Shown here: piece by piece, positions 44,661-52,755 of the stretch
How the letters are laid out: each line of letters opens with the position of its first letter
How positions within the stretch are numbered: the stretch's first letter is position 1
Source of the DNA: Mucilaginibacter sp. cycad4
Lineage (GTDB): Bacteria; Bacteroidota; Bacteroidia; Sphingobacteriales; Sphingobacteriaceae
NCBI RefSeq assembly: GCF_034263275.1
Contig: NZ_CP139559.1
Location: 2,108,001-2,172,000 of the forward strand
DNA: 64,000 nt
Direction of reading: 5' to 3'
Position numbers and translations under genes: made by a program
The notes under the pieces: model-generated
Seen by the model: the letters and a program-made list of their open reading frames with translations, nothing else
Databases searched by the model: none
What the model was told of the DNA's origin: nothing

Positions 44661-45920
44661 TTATTTCTTTTTGCTATAGGTGAATTTAAATTTAGTTAAA
44701 TCGGGCAGGTGCTTTTTAGGGCGATTTAATTCATACTGATATATCACCCGGCCAAGATTTTTCAGGAAAGGCAGGCATACGGTAGCGTATTCATATTTAT
44801 TATCGTTCAGGATCCCATCCTCGTTTGATTGTACAACGGCACTGAGCATAAACTCCACCTTGTTTTTAAAATCTACGATATAGGCGTTGTCAATATCATA
44901 ACCATAGCTATCACCAACTTTATTGAAGATCCTGATATCGGGGTTAATAATAGCGGTGCTGTCACCTCCATAAAACAAAAACTTGCAATAGGCAGGGAAA
45001 TATTCAGGCCGGTTATAGGTGGGTTTTGTGTTTTCGGTAGGGAAGGTGCTCATATAACGGTAAACGAAGCGATAGTCGTCCTGCTTTAAATTAAAGCGCT
45101 GTGTTTTCGGGAAAGTTTCGGGGAACAGCAATCGCTTAAGCACCATTTGCTGATCAGCAAGGGGGTAAACATTCTTTTCAGAAAAATCAAGCGGTTTATT
45201 AACCAGCCGGTCGCTGCTATCTAAATAAGCTTTGCCTTGCAGCATATTTTCAAGGTGCATAGGATAATTCAAAACATCATATAATGCCGGCTTATGATAA
45301 ACCAGCCTGCCATCGTCATAAAAATCGATGGGATTGGTATGTCTTGTACTCTCACCGGCATCGCCGATGGCTAACCTGCCCACAATACGGGTGTTGTTAA
45401 GATGATATTTCTTAAGCTTCTGGTTAACCTCAGCACGGCCGACAAACTCGTAGAGCCGGTTATATGCATCATTATCGCTTACCAGCAAGATCTTTTTAAT
45501 ATAGTTTTCGATGCTCGGCAAACCTGTTGAGGATGATGTATCTATTTTAACTTTAGTCTGGCCGGCAAATGCGCTATCGGTGATCATGACCGATTTGCGG
45601 CTTAAGCCTTTTATTTTTAACTCGTTTAATTTTTCAATGGCAAATATGGCTGTAGGAAGCTTTACCGTGCTTGCCGGGTAAAAATAATGACGCGCATTAA
45701 GGCGATAGCTGTATGAAGTAAAGTGCGGAACATTGTCTTTATCCCTGTCGATCCGGGTATACATGATCTGTATTTCGTTTTGTGCAGGATGGTTCAAAAT
45801 GCCTGAAAATAGTTCGGGATGGCTATATAGTAAGCCTTTCAGAAAAATGGTATCAGGTTGCTGGGCAAAACTGCCAAGTGCGCTCATCATCAATAATAAA
45901 ATGCAGCAATGTTTCATCAT
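44661..45920 (-). CDS. Serine hydrolase, class A beta-lactamase-like, exported
   Basis: This 419-residue protein starts at ATG 45920 or 45917 (MMKHCCILLLMMSALGSFAQ, a signal peptide). The long upstream extension overlaps the btuB promoter and riboswitch and is rejected. Penicilloyl-serine-transferase motifs are visible: SxxK as PASTVKLPTAIFAIEKL, the SDN motif in LLVSDNDAYNRLYEFVG, and a third motif that is altered (FNKVGDSYGY rather than KTG). It could be a beta-lactamase, a DD-peptidase-like enzyme or a non-antibiotic esterase. Divergent from the cobalamin-receptor gene. Confidence 0.85.
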   Translation of the reverse strand: MMKHCCILLLMMSALGSFAQQPDTIFLKGLLYSHPELFSGILNHPAQNEIQIMYTRIDRDKDNVPHFTSYSYRLNARHYFYPASTVKLPTAIFAIEKLNELKIKGLSRKSVMITDSAFAGQTKVKIDTSSSTGLPSIENYIKKILLVSDNDAYNRLYEFVGRAEVNQKLKKYHLNNTRIVGRLAIGDAGESTRHTNPIDFYDDGRLVYHKPALYDVLNYPMHLENMLQGKAYLDSSDRLVNKPLDFSEKNVYPLADQQMVLKRLLFPETFPKTQRFNLKQDDYRFVYRYMSTFPTENTKPTYNRPEYFPAYCKFLFYGGDSTAIINPDIRIFNKVGDSYGYDIDNAYIVDFKNKVEFMLSAVVQSNEDGILNDNKYEYATVCLPFLKNLGRVIYQYELNRPKKHLPDLTKFKFTYSKKK

Positions 45921-45939
45921 GATAAATATAGTTATGTAG

Positions 45940-45971
45940 TTTGAGGTTAACAGATACTTATTGTACTTTTG
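45940..45971 (+). promoter_or_regulatory. Bacteroidota promoter of the cobalamin-receptor unit
   Basis: TTTG at 45940-45943 and TACTTTTG at 45964-45971, an exact TAnnTTTG, are separated by 20 bases, the usual Bacteroidota spacing. Transcription should start near 45978, just before the riboswitch. Confidence 0.75.
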
Positions 45972-45984
45972 CAGCGCTTTAGGT

Positions 45985-46152
45985 TTCATTAAACTATTTT
46001 TTAATGAATTAAAAGGGAATACGGTGTAAGTCCGTAACTGTCCCGCAGCTGTAAGCTCCGTAACCGTTGCCAAATCTATAAGGTCACTTTCTGTAAACAG
46101 GAGGGAAGGCCAGGCAAAAAGGGGAGTAAGTCAGAAGACCTGCCAAGGCATT
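45985..46152 (+). promoter_or_regulatory. Cobalamin riboswitch
   Basis: Class hallmarks appear in order: AAAAGGGAATACGGTGTAAG, TCCGTAACTGTCCCGCAGCTG with the family's CCCGCAGCTGTAA core, CCGTAACCG, the AGGAGGGAAGGCCAGG stem, and a closing GTAAGTCAGAAGACCTGCC. Binding of adenosyl- or methylcobalamin should lower expression of the downstream receptor when B12 is plentiful. The exact ends are approximate. The start codon of the receptor lies about 130 bases past the core. Confidence 0.95.
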
Positions 46153-46282
46153 ATATGTTATTCATAGCTTTCGGGGATTGAAGCTTGGATGTGAATGCTC
46201 TTCATTTGGCGTGTTTTCATTTTTATTCATTTCCGTGTATGCTATTTCGTATGCATTATTATTTTACACATATACATTATAC

Positions 46283-48232
46283 ATGGAAAAAAAGTACGCT
46301 AAAATTACTTTGGGTTTCGGCTTATTAGCAGTTGGTTTATCTGCCACAAGCGCATACGCACAGGATACCACACGCACATTAAATACGGTAGTAGTAACTG
46401 CAAGCCGGTCGCCCAAAAAGCTGTCAGATATTGGCCGCGTTGTTACCATAATCTCTGCGGATGAGATCAATAAATCGCAGGGCAAATCATTACCTCAATT
46501 ATTAAATACCGTTGCCGGTATAACTTTTTCAGGTGCAAATAACGCCCCTGGCATCAGCACTTCGGTTTTCCTGCGCGGGGCTTCGTCAGGTAACACGCTC
46601 GTGCTTGTTGATGGTTTCCCGGTAAACAATGCTTCGGGCATCGATGGAAGTTATGACCTTAACGCCTTTTCGCTGGACATGGTAGATCATATCGAGATTT
46701 TAAAAGGAAGCGGTTCAACACTATATGGATCCGATGCTGTAGCGGGTGTTATCAATATCATCACCAAAAAAGCTAAAGAACAAGGATTGACCGGCGGCCT
46801 GCAGCTAACCGGCGGCAGCTACAGTACGTTTAAAGAGTCGGCCTCACTAATTGGGCGGGTAAAAAATACAGGTATAGCTATTAACCTTTCAAATACCGAT
46901 TCAAAAGGTTTTGCAGCAGCTACAGATACCACGGGCAAAGGTGGTTTCAAGAAAGATGGTTTTCACCAACGCTCGGCCAGTGTAAATCTGAACCAGTATA
47001 TTTCATCAAAATTTATTCTGAACGGAAACCTGCAGGTAAGCCATAACACGGGCGATTTACCATATGGCGCTTTTATAAGTGATAATGATTACACTTATAA
47101 AAACACATTCTTATTTGGTGGTGTAGGTGCAAAATGGATTTTGCCTAAAGGTAACCTTAATGTGAACCTGTCACAAAATACAGTCCAAAATAATTTTACT
47201 AACCTGCCATCCGATAATGGCGGAACCCACCAGGTTACGAAAAATACAGGCCGTATAACCAATGCCGAAGCTGTGTTTAATTATGAATTGAATAAGTATT
47301 TGGATATCACCAGTGGTGCGGCCTTTAAATACAGCAACACAAGCCAGTACAGTCTGTATGAGTCGACAGCTTACCAGTCACCTGCAAGCATTATCAAAGC
47401 AGGCGATGCTGCTAATAACATATTTAGTGCATATACATCGTTGTTTTTCAAATATGATATCTTCCACATGGAATTGGGTGGTAGGTATAATAATCATAGC
47501 AAATACGGCGATAAGTTTACCTACACTATCAATCCATCATTATTCCTTGCTGATCAGTTTAAGATCTTTGGTACAATAGCTTCTGCATTTAGGTCTCCTT
47601 CATTATACCAGTTGTTTTCAGAATATGGTAATCCTAAATTAAACCCTGAAATCACTACATCGTACGAAGCAGGTTTTGACTGGGAAATTGTTAAGAATAC
47701 ACTTTCATTTAATACCCAGTTTTTCAAGCGCAATACCAAAGATGTCATCTATTTTAAAAACCTGCCTGGCCCCCCTTATAGTCAATATGCAAACGGGCAA
47801 CAGCAAAAAGATAAAGGCTTTGAAACCGAGTTGAAATATCACGACAATAAAATTCATGCATCTGCATATTACGCTTATGTAACAGGTAAGCTTACTGATG
47901 AAACTGGTGCACAAACCGGCAATCTTTACCGCAGGCCTAAGAATACTTTGGGTGCCAACATCAGTTATGATGTTTTAAACGATTTTCAGGTTGGCGTTAA
48001 CTACAAATATACAGGCAACCGTACCGATCTGGCTTTTATAAACTTTGAATCAAGTGTGATTACGCTGAAGCATTACAACCTGGTTGATTTGCACCTGGAA
48101 TATAAAGCAACAAAAAATTTAAATGTTTTTGGCGACCTGAACAACGTTTTGGATACTAAGTACGTAGACTGGTTAGGATACAATACACGCGGTATTAACT
48201 TTATGCTTGGCGCAAGGTATCAATTTAAATAG
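46283..48232 (+). CDS. TonB-dependent outer-membrane receptor, BtuB-like (cobalamin/corrinoid)
   Basis: This 649-residue receptor starts at ATG 46283 (MEKKYAKITLGFGLLAVGLSATSAYAQ, signal peptide). A plug domain at about residues 35-150 has TLNTVVVTASR, a TonB-box-like start, VFLRGASSGNTLVLVDGFPV, IEILKGSGSTLYGSDAVAGVINIITKK. The 22-strand barrel fills the rest, with no SusC-type N-terminal domain; the length fits BtuB (about 600-650). The B12 riboswitch upstream supports corrinoid import, though the substrate could be a B12 precursor. The DUF6580-type gene follows 51 bases on and shares the terminator. Confidence 0.93.
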   Translation: MEKKYAKITLGFGLLAVGLSATSAYAQDTTRTLNTVVVTASRSPKKLSDIGRVVTIISADEINKSQGKSLPQLLNTVAGITFSGANNAPGISTSVFLRGASSGNTLVLVDGFPVNNASGIDGSYDLNAFSLDMVDHIEILKGSGSTLYGSDAVAGVINIITKKAKEQGLTGGLQLTGGSYSTFKESASLIGRVKNTGIAINLSNTDSKGFAAATDTTGKGGFKKDGFHQRSASVNLNQYISSKFILNGNLQVSHNTGDLPYGAFISDNDYTYKNTFLFGGVGAKWILPKGNLNVNLSQNTVQNNFTNLPSDNGGTHQVTKNTGRITNAEAVFNYELNKYLDITSGAAFKYSNTSQYSLYESTAYQSPASIIKAGDAANNIFSAYTSLFFKYDIFHMELGGRYNNHSKYGDKFTYTINPSLFLADQFKIFGTIASAFRSPSLYQLFSEYGNPKLNPEITTSYEAGFDWEIVKNTLSFNTQFFKRNTKDVIYFKNLPGPPYSQYANGQQQKDKGFETELKYHDNKIHASAYYAYVTGKLTDETGAQTGNLYRRPKNTLGANISYDVLNDFQVGVNYKYTGNRTDLAFINFESSVITLKHYNLVDLHLEYKATKNLNVFGDLNNVLDTKYVDWLGYNTRGINFMLGARYQFK

Positions 48233-48283
48233 CGTTTGTTTATTGTACGGATTATTAAGTAATTTTACGCCATATATAAAATC

Positions 48284-48847
48284 ATGACCGCAAAAGATAA
48301 CACCAACCGCAATCTGTTTTTGATTATAATGATAGCAATAGCCGCGATATTTAGGGTGCTTGCTCTTTATTTTCCATCACTATATAATTTCACCCCTGTT
48401 GGGGCAATAGCCCTATTTGGAGGAGTGTACTTTAAGGACAAGTGGAAAGGCTATATCGTTGTATTGGCGACTTTATTTTTCACTGATTTAGTGATCAACT
48501 ATCTACGTACATCAACAATTACATTTGGTTACAGTGTAACCTTTTGGGTGTATTTAAGCTTTGCATTAATGGTTTTGGTTGGCAGTTTGATTAAAAAAGT
48601 TAATGTTTTAAATATATTATTAGCTTCAACAGCCCCGGTGCTTATCCATTGGCTGCTCACCGATTTGCCAGGTGAATTGTATCCGCATACACTTGCAGGT
48701 TATGGTCAATCATTAGTAGCTGCCATACCATTTGAATACAATCTTCTATACGGAACATTTGTGTTTAGCGCGATACTTTTTGGTAGCTTTGAGTTAGCTA
48801 AGAATAAGTATACTTTTTTGCAGGATAAAAAGCAATTGGCTTTATAA
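48284..48847 (+). CDS. DUF6580-type membrane protein, candidate B12-linked transporter component
   Basis: This 187-residue protein has about five or six hydrophobic helices: residues 9-29 (FLIIMIAIAAIFRVLALYF), 37-47, 58-74, 85-103, 110-125 and 150-168. NFTPVGAIALFGGVYFKDKWK and TDLVINYL are recognisable of DUF6580, a putative transport family resembling ECF S-components. There is no catalytic motif. It is the second gene of the riboswitch-controlled unit, so B12 control and a role in corrinoid or cobalt passage across the inner membrane are plausible (inference). A terminator follows. Confidence 0.8.
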   Translation: MTAKDNTNRNLFLIIMIAIAAIFRVLALYFPSLYNFTPVGAIALFGGVYFKDKWKGYIVVLATLFFTDLVINYLRTSTITFGYSVTFWVYLSFALMVLVGSLIKKVNVLNILLASTAPVLIHWLLTDLPGELYPHTLAGYGQSLVAAIPFEYNLLYGTFVFSAILFGSFELAKNKYTFLQDKKQLAL

Positions 48848-48866
48848 GATAAATGAACTTAAATTT

Positions 48867-48900
48867 AAAGCGGATTGTTGAAAAACGATCCGCTTTTTTT
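48867..48900 (+). terminator. Terminator of the cobalamin-receptor unit
   Basis: AAAGCGGATTGTT and AACGATCCGCTTT pair with one G-T wobble around a GAAA tetraloop, followed by a T-run. It separates the sirtuin gene from the riboswitch transcript. Confidence 0.92.
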
Positions 48901-48930
48901 GTGGGCTACCAGCCATCTACTTAATTCAAT

Positions 48931-49617
48931 ATGAAAAATATAGTAATACTAACCGGAGCAGGTATCAGCGCCGAAAGCGGCTTAAAAACATTCAGGGACA
49001 GCGATGGGTTGTGGGAGGGCTACAATATTGAAGATGTTGCGACCCCTGAAGCCTGGGAACATAACCCGGTTATGGTACAGCAATTTTATAACGAGCGCCG
49101 TAAAACTGTATTGGAAGTAAAGCCTAACGCGGCGCATTTTGCCCTTGCCGCGCTCGAAGAAAAATATAAAGTAACCATTGTTACACAAAACATCGACGAC
49201 CTGCATGAAAGGGCAGGTTCAACTAACGTAGTACATTTGCACGGCATCATTACCCGGTCGCAATCAAGTATCAAACCGGAGCTTACTTATCCAATTGATG
49301 GCTGGGAAATTAAAATGGGCGAGAAATGTGAATTAGGCTCACAATTGCGCGCCCATGTTGTTTGGTTTGGTGAGCCTGTGCCAATGATAGAGCAGGCAGC
49401 TATGATCTGCGCCGGCGCTGATTTATTTATCCTTGTTGGATCCTCGCTGGCAGTTTACCCGGCTGCGGGACTGATAGGTTATGTTGACCCTGAAGTGCCG
49501 AAATATATTATTGATCCCAATATCCCTTCAGTAAATGTAAGGGGAAACCTAATTAAGATCCAGGAAAAGGCTACAATTGGCGTGCCGGCGCTGGTGAACG
49601 AATTATTGAAAGATTGA
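48931..49617 (+). CDS. Sirtuin NAD-dependent protein deacylase (class III-like), zinc cysteines missing
   Basis: This 228-residue deacylase removes acyl groups from lysines using NAD. NAD-binding motifs are LTGAGISAESGLKTFRD at residues 7-23 and TQNIDDLHERAG at 85-96, with catalytic His104 in HLHG. Tyr53 and Arg56 (FYNERR) match the Tyr-x-x-Arg pair that lets CobB/SIRT5 accept succinyl or malonyl groups. The usual four zinc-binding cysteines are gone: the region after HLHG reads SQSSIKPE...KCELGSQLRAHVVWFGE, with a single Cys. It is downstream of the B12-unit terminator and probably has its own promoter. Confidence 0.93.
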   Translation: MKNIVILTGAGISAESGLKTFRDSDGLWEGYNIEDVATPEAWEHNPVMVQQFYNERRKTVLEVKPNAAHFALAALEEKYKVTIVTQNIDDLHERAGSTNVVHLHGIITRSQSSIKPELTYPIDGWEIKMGEKCELGSQLRAHVVWFGEPVPMIEQAAMICAGADLFILVGSSLAVYPAAGLIGYVDPEVPKYIIDPNIPSVNVRGNLIKIQEKATIGVPALVNELLKD

Positions 49618-49656
49618 AATCACTAATTCGCTAACTTACTAAATCAATAACTATTT

Positions 49657-50370
49657 ATGAAGTGCATCTTCAATTGGAGCGGCGGTAAAGACAGCGCCCT
49701 CGCCTTATACTATTGCCTGCAAAATCCGGAGATTGAGATAGCGTATCTTGTAACCACCATTAATGACGCGGCCGACAGGATTTCGATGCATGGAGTAAGG
49801 ACGGAGTTGCTGATCAAACAGGCTAAAGCTATCGGCATTCCATTGTACGAGATCCGCCTGCCCGAAATGCCCGGTATGAAGGAGTACGATGATGTGATGC
49901 GCCATCATTTGACCCGTTTTAAAACTGAAGGCATAACCCATTCAATTTTTGGCGATATATTTTTACAGGATTTGCGGGATTATCGTGATGCCCGGTTAGG
50001 CGAAGCTGGCCTCACCGGTATTTACCCATTGTGGAAACGAGACACTTGCGAGCTTATCAATGAGTTTTTAGATCTCGGTTTCGGAACTGTGATAGCCTGT
50101 ACCCAGCAGCGCCTGGAAAGGATAGTTGGAAAAGAAATCAGCAGAGAACTAATTGACGCTTTGCCTGAGAATGTTGATGTATGCGGCGAGAACGGGGAGT
50201 TTCACACCTTTACTTTTAAGGGGCCGATATTTGCGCATGAAATAAAATATATAACCAGCGTAAAGATTTTTAAGGAATATGCCGCACCAAAAAATGCTGA
50301 TGATTCATGTGCCTCCATTTCAGACTCAAAGCCTTCCGGCTTTTGGTATTGCGACTTTTTACCGGCTTAA
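49657..50370 (+). CDS. PP-loop ATPase, Dph6/diphthine-ammonia-ligase-like (COG2102)
   Basis: This 237-residue protein has the N-type ATP pyrophosphatase loop NWSGGKDSALALYY at residues 6-19, HGVRTELL, and the C-terminal VCGENGEFHTFTFKGPIF motif shared with eukaryotic and archaeal diphthine-ammonia ligase. Bacteria have no diphthamide on EF-G, so the activity must differ; an amidation or adenylation reaction on another substrate is expected. It lies 39 bases after the sirtuin gene and may be co-transcribed with it. In other Bacteroidota related proteins sit near B12 genes as I recall, which I cannot verify here. Confidence 0.88.
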   Translation: MKCIFNWSGGKDSALALYYCLQNPEIEIAYLVTTINDAADRISMHGVRTELLIKQAKAIGIPLYEIRLPEMPGMKEYDDVMRHHLTRFKTEGITHSIFGDIFLQDLRDYRDARLGEAGLTGIYPLWKRDTCELINEFLDLGFGTVIACTQQRLERIVGKEISRELIDALPENVDVCGENGEFHTFTFKGPIFAHEIKYITSVKIFKEYAAPKNADDSCASISDSKPSGFWYCDFLPA

Positions 50371-50396
50371 CCTTGTGTTATTTGGCTAAATACCGT

Positions 50397-50579
50397 CCAA
50401 AATTAAATTTTGTTTAATATTATAAATATCTTGTTTATCAATATGTTAATATATAATAATTCAAGTTTTTATTCATATAAGTAATAAACCAAGAGGAATT
50501 ATTTACTCAAAAGGCACCATCTTGCCAAATTAAATTTTGTTTTAGGGAATGTAGATTTATAAATATCTAATTATCAATA
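50397..50579. repeat. Pair of AT-rich direct repeats
   Basis: Two imperfect copies about 130 bases apart share CCAAA-TTAAATTTTGTTT followed by TATAAATATCT and TTATCAATA. They occupy the gap between convergent genes (stops at 50370 and 50597). CAAAATTAAATTTTG is itself nearly palindromic, so the copies may be operator-like or decayed terminators. Confidence 0.5.
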
Positions 50580-50596
50580 CTATTAACAAGATTAAT

Positions 50597-50845
50597 TCAA
50601 TAATTGTATCTGAAATATGCATCTTTATAATCGGTGCGCATATCGTTAAAGCGGGTAGCTACTTTCTTTAAAAACTCGTCATCAAGTAATTCAAAAACAC
50701 TGTTAACACCGTCGGTTAAATCCATCTCGGGGATCTTGTAACTTTGCTCAAGGGAGCCCTGCTCTATCTTTACAATAAATTTATTGTTCATATTCAGGAT
50801 AGAGATCTTAAAATCCAGGTGCGGGAGTTCTGCAATAATTCTCAT
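50597..50845 (-). CDS. Small protein of unknown function
   Basis: This 82-residue protein (MRIIAELPHLDFKISILN) has a beta-rich first half (NNKFIVKIEQGSLEQSYKIPEMDL) and a helical second half (SVFELLDDEFLKKVATRFNDMR). No family motif is recognised. It begins seven bases after the CrtA-like gene stop, so the two are likely co-transcribed. Confidence 0.65.
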   Translation of the reverse strand: MRIIAELPHLDFKISILNMNNKFIVKIEQGSLEQSYKIPEMDLTDGVNSVFELLDDEFLKKVATRFNDMRTDYKDAYFRYNY

Positions 50846-50852
50846 GTCTTTT

Positions 50853-51554
50853 TTATTTATCCAATAAACCGTTTAAGGGGTCTTTTCCATTGATGGTACC
50901 AAAGCTTGTAACAGGTTTAAACCGGGCGAAGAGCTCTTCGCTATACCAGCTTTCACTTCTTGTCTTTTTTATCACTTCGGCATGTTCAGGGCTTTTATAG
51001 GCAAAAGCTTTTACATGATCCAGGCTTTCCCAAACAGAAAATGTAGCCTGCCTGTATACCGGCGCTTCGCCAATGCCAAACGAGTTGATGTACCCAGGTA
51101 CAGATTTCATCATATCTGCAACCGCGTCAACGTTAGCCCAAAAATTCTTTAACCTGTTAAACCTTATGGTGGCGCGGGTAAGTACTGCAACAGGGCCATT
51201 GATCTCGTTCGCTTCGGGCTTACCAAAAGGTTCTTTGCCATCCCAGCTTCCATGGCTTTGCAGGGGTTGGCAAAGCATTGTCCAGCTTTCGGCACCCAAT
51301 GTTTTCCACCAGGAGGTTACGAAAGATTTACTGTAAAACTCATCGAAATCTTTGCGGTTATCCCAGCAAGCCAATAAACCCCATTGCTGCCAATCGGGTT
51401 CAAGATCAAAAGTTCCGTTTTTGCCTGAGCCCAGAAGCTTGTAAAAGCTGCATCCTTTTTGCATTAACAATGGGAGGCGATGAATAGCCATAGCCAGCAG
51501 GGCAAAAGGAATAAACAGCTTACGGTAGCGGATTATAGTGAGGCTAACAATCAT
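50853..51554 (-). CDS. Spheroidene monooxygenase-like (CrtA-like) protein
   Basis: This 233-residue protein starts best at ATG 51554; an open frame extends further but lies under the fRMsr promoter. The CrtA family pattern is seen in LACWDNRKDFDEF, ATIRFNRLKNFWANV, the YRQATFSVWESLDHVKAFAYKSPEH stretch and WYSEELFARFKPV near the C-terminus. CrtA is a heme-type carotenoid oxygenase; the Bacteroidota members of the family lack a carotenoid context here, so the true substrate is unknown. A single hydrophobic N-terminal segment (IIRYRKLFIPFALLAMAIH) may anchor it. Confidence 0.8.
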   Translation of the reverse strand: MIVSLTIIRYRKLFIPFALLAMAIHRLPLLMQKGCSFYKLLGSGKNGTFDLEPDWQQWGLLACWDNRKDFDEFYSKSFVTSWWKTLGAESWTMLCQPLQSHGSWDGKEPFGKPEANEINGPVAVLTRATIRFNRLKNFWANVDAVADMMKSVPGYINSFGIGEAPVYRQATFSVWESLDHVKAFAYKSPEHAEVIKKTRSESWYSEELFARFKPVTSFGTINGKDPLNGLLDK

Positions 51555-51616
51555 GCAAATGCTAAATAAAAGATTAAATATGATATTTGCCTTATTTACT
51601 TTCAATACCACATCCT

Positions 51617-51624
51617 TACTTTTG
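51617..51624 (+). promoter_or_regulatory. -7 element directly before the fRMsr start
   Basis: TACTTTTG, an exact TAnnTTTG, ends only four bases before the ATG at 51629. If used, transcription would begin at or just past the start codon, giving a leaderless or near-leaderless mRNA. TTTG at 51586 is 27 bases upstream, too far for a normal -33 box. Confidence 0.45.
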
Positions 51625-51628
51625 TACC

Positions 51629-52105
51629 ATGGCAGAGGATTTAACAATTACCACATCAACCGATAAAACCGATCAATACACCGCGCTTATCCCGCAAATT
51701 GAGGCTTTACTCTATGGTGAGCCCGATTTGGTCGCCAATATGGCAAACGTCGCTGCAGCTTTAAAGGAACAGTTTAAATGGTTTTGGGTGGGATTTTATT
51801 TGGTAAAAGAAAATGAGCTGGTTTTAGGGCCGTTTCAGGGACCTGTAGCCTGTACCCGCATCGGCTTAGGGAAAGGTGTTTGCGGAGCGGCCTGGCAGCA
51901 AGCAAAGACACTGGTTGTGCCCGATGTTGATGCATTTCCGGGGCATATTGCTTGCAGCTCACTTTCCCGCTCGGAAATTGTGGTGCCTGTGTTTAAAGAT
52001 AATAAAGTAGTGGCTGTACTTGATGTGGATAGTGAACTGCTGGATCAGTTCAACGAAACCGACGCACAGTATCTTGAGCAAATAGTAAAGCTTATTAATT
52101 TTTAA
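51629..52105 (+). CDS. Free methionine-(R)-sulfoxide reductase (GAF-domain fRMsr)
   Basis: This 158-residue GAF protein reduces free Met-R-sulfoxide. The start is ATG 51629. The three redox cysteines are in the expected places: Cys75 (VACTRI), Cys85 (GKGVCGAAW) and Cys109 (GHIACSS), followed by RSEIVVPVF and VLDVDSELLDQF. The next gene's ATG overlaps its stop by one base, and the two after that are also overlapping, so fRMsr heads a tight three- or four-gene run with DNA-repair character. Confidence 0.92.
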   Translation: MAEDLTITTSTDKTDQYTALIPQIEALLYGEPDLVANMANVAAALKEQFKWFWVGFYLVKENELVLGPFQGPVACTRIGLGKGVCGAAWQQAKTLVVPDVDAFPGHIACSSLSRSEIVVPVFKDNKVVAVLDVDSELLDQFNETDAQYLEQIVKLINF

Positions 52106-52755
52106 TGAGCAGGATCTATCTGATTGCCGGCCTTGGCGCCGATACGCGCGTATACAACAATATCAACCTTAACGATGAGCACGAAGTAACAACTATCGAC
52201 TGGGTTGAACCTGATTTAAATGATACTTTAGTTACTTACGCGCAAAGACTTATTTATCAATACAATATCAAACCAAACTCAGTACTGATCGGCAACTCCT
52301 TAGGCGGGGTTATCGCTGTTGAAATGGCAAAGTTCATACCTGTTGAAAAGGTCATTTTAATCTCCAGTATTAAAACCAGCGATGAGGCACCACGGTATTT
52401 TAGTCTTTTCCGCACGTTGCCTGTTTACAAACTCATTCCGGGTAAGATATTTAATTCGATGGGAGGTATGGCAAAACCGTTGTTTGGGAACATGAGCCGG
52501 GAGGACGCGTGGTTATTCGGCGACATGCTCAAAAAATCGTCGCCGGTATTTATGAAATGGGCCATGTATGCTATCCTGCATTGGAAAAACGACATTATTC
52601 CACCAAATCTCTACCACATTACTGGTGATAAAGACCTGGTGTTTAACTATAAAAGAATAAAAGATGCTACCATTGTTAAGGGCGGTACGCATATCATGAT
52701 CTTCGATAAGGCAAAAGAGATCAATAAATTATTGAAGGGGATACTGAAAAAATGA
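52105..52755 (+). CDS. Alpha/beta hydrolase fold protein
   Basis: This 216-residue protein has the nucleophile elbow GNSLGG at about residues 62-67 (IGNSLGGVIAVEMAKF), with the catalytic acid likely in DKDLVFN and His in GGTHIMIFDKA near the end. YLIAGLGADTRVYNNI marks the oxyanion/N-terminal turn. Substrate unknown. It overlaps fRMsr by one base and the glycosylase gene by four bases. Confidence 0.88.
   Translation: MSRIYLIAGLGADTRVYNNINLNDEHEVTTIDWVEPDLNDTLVTYAQRLIYQYNIKPNSVLIGNSLGGVIAVEMAKFIPVEKVILISSIKTSDEAPRYFSLFRTLPVYKLIPGKIFNSMGGMAKPLFGNMSREDAWLFGDMLKKSSPVFMKWAMYAILHWKNDIIPPNLYHITGDKDLVFNYKRIKDATIVKGGTHIMIFDKAKEINKLLKGILKK

Noticed and set aside
46178-46282. 35-codon N-terminal extension of the TonB receptor
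   Set aside because: ATG 46283 begins a clean signal peptide; the extension starts just past the riboswitch and is cysteine-rich and unlike any export signal.
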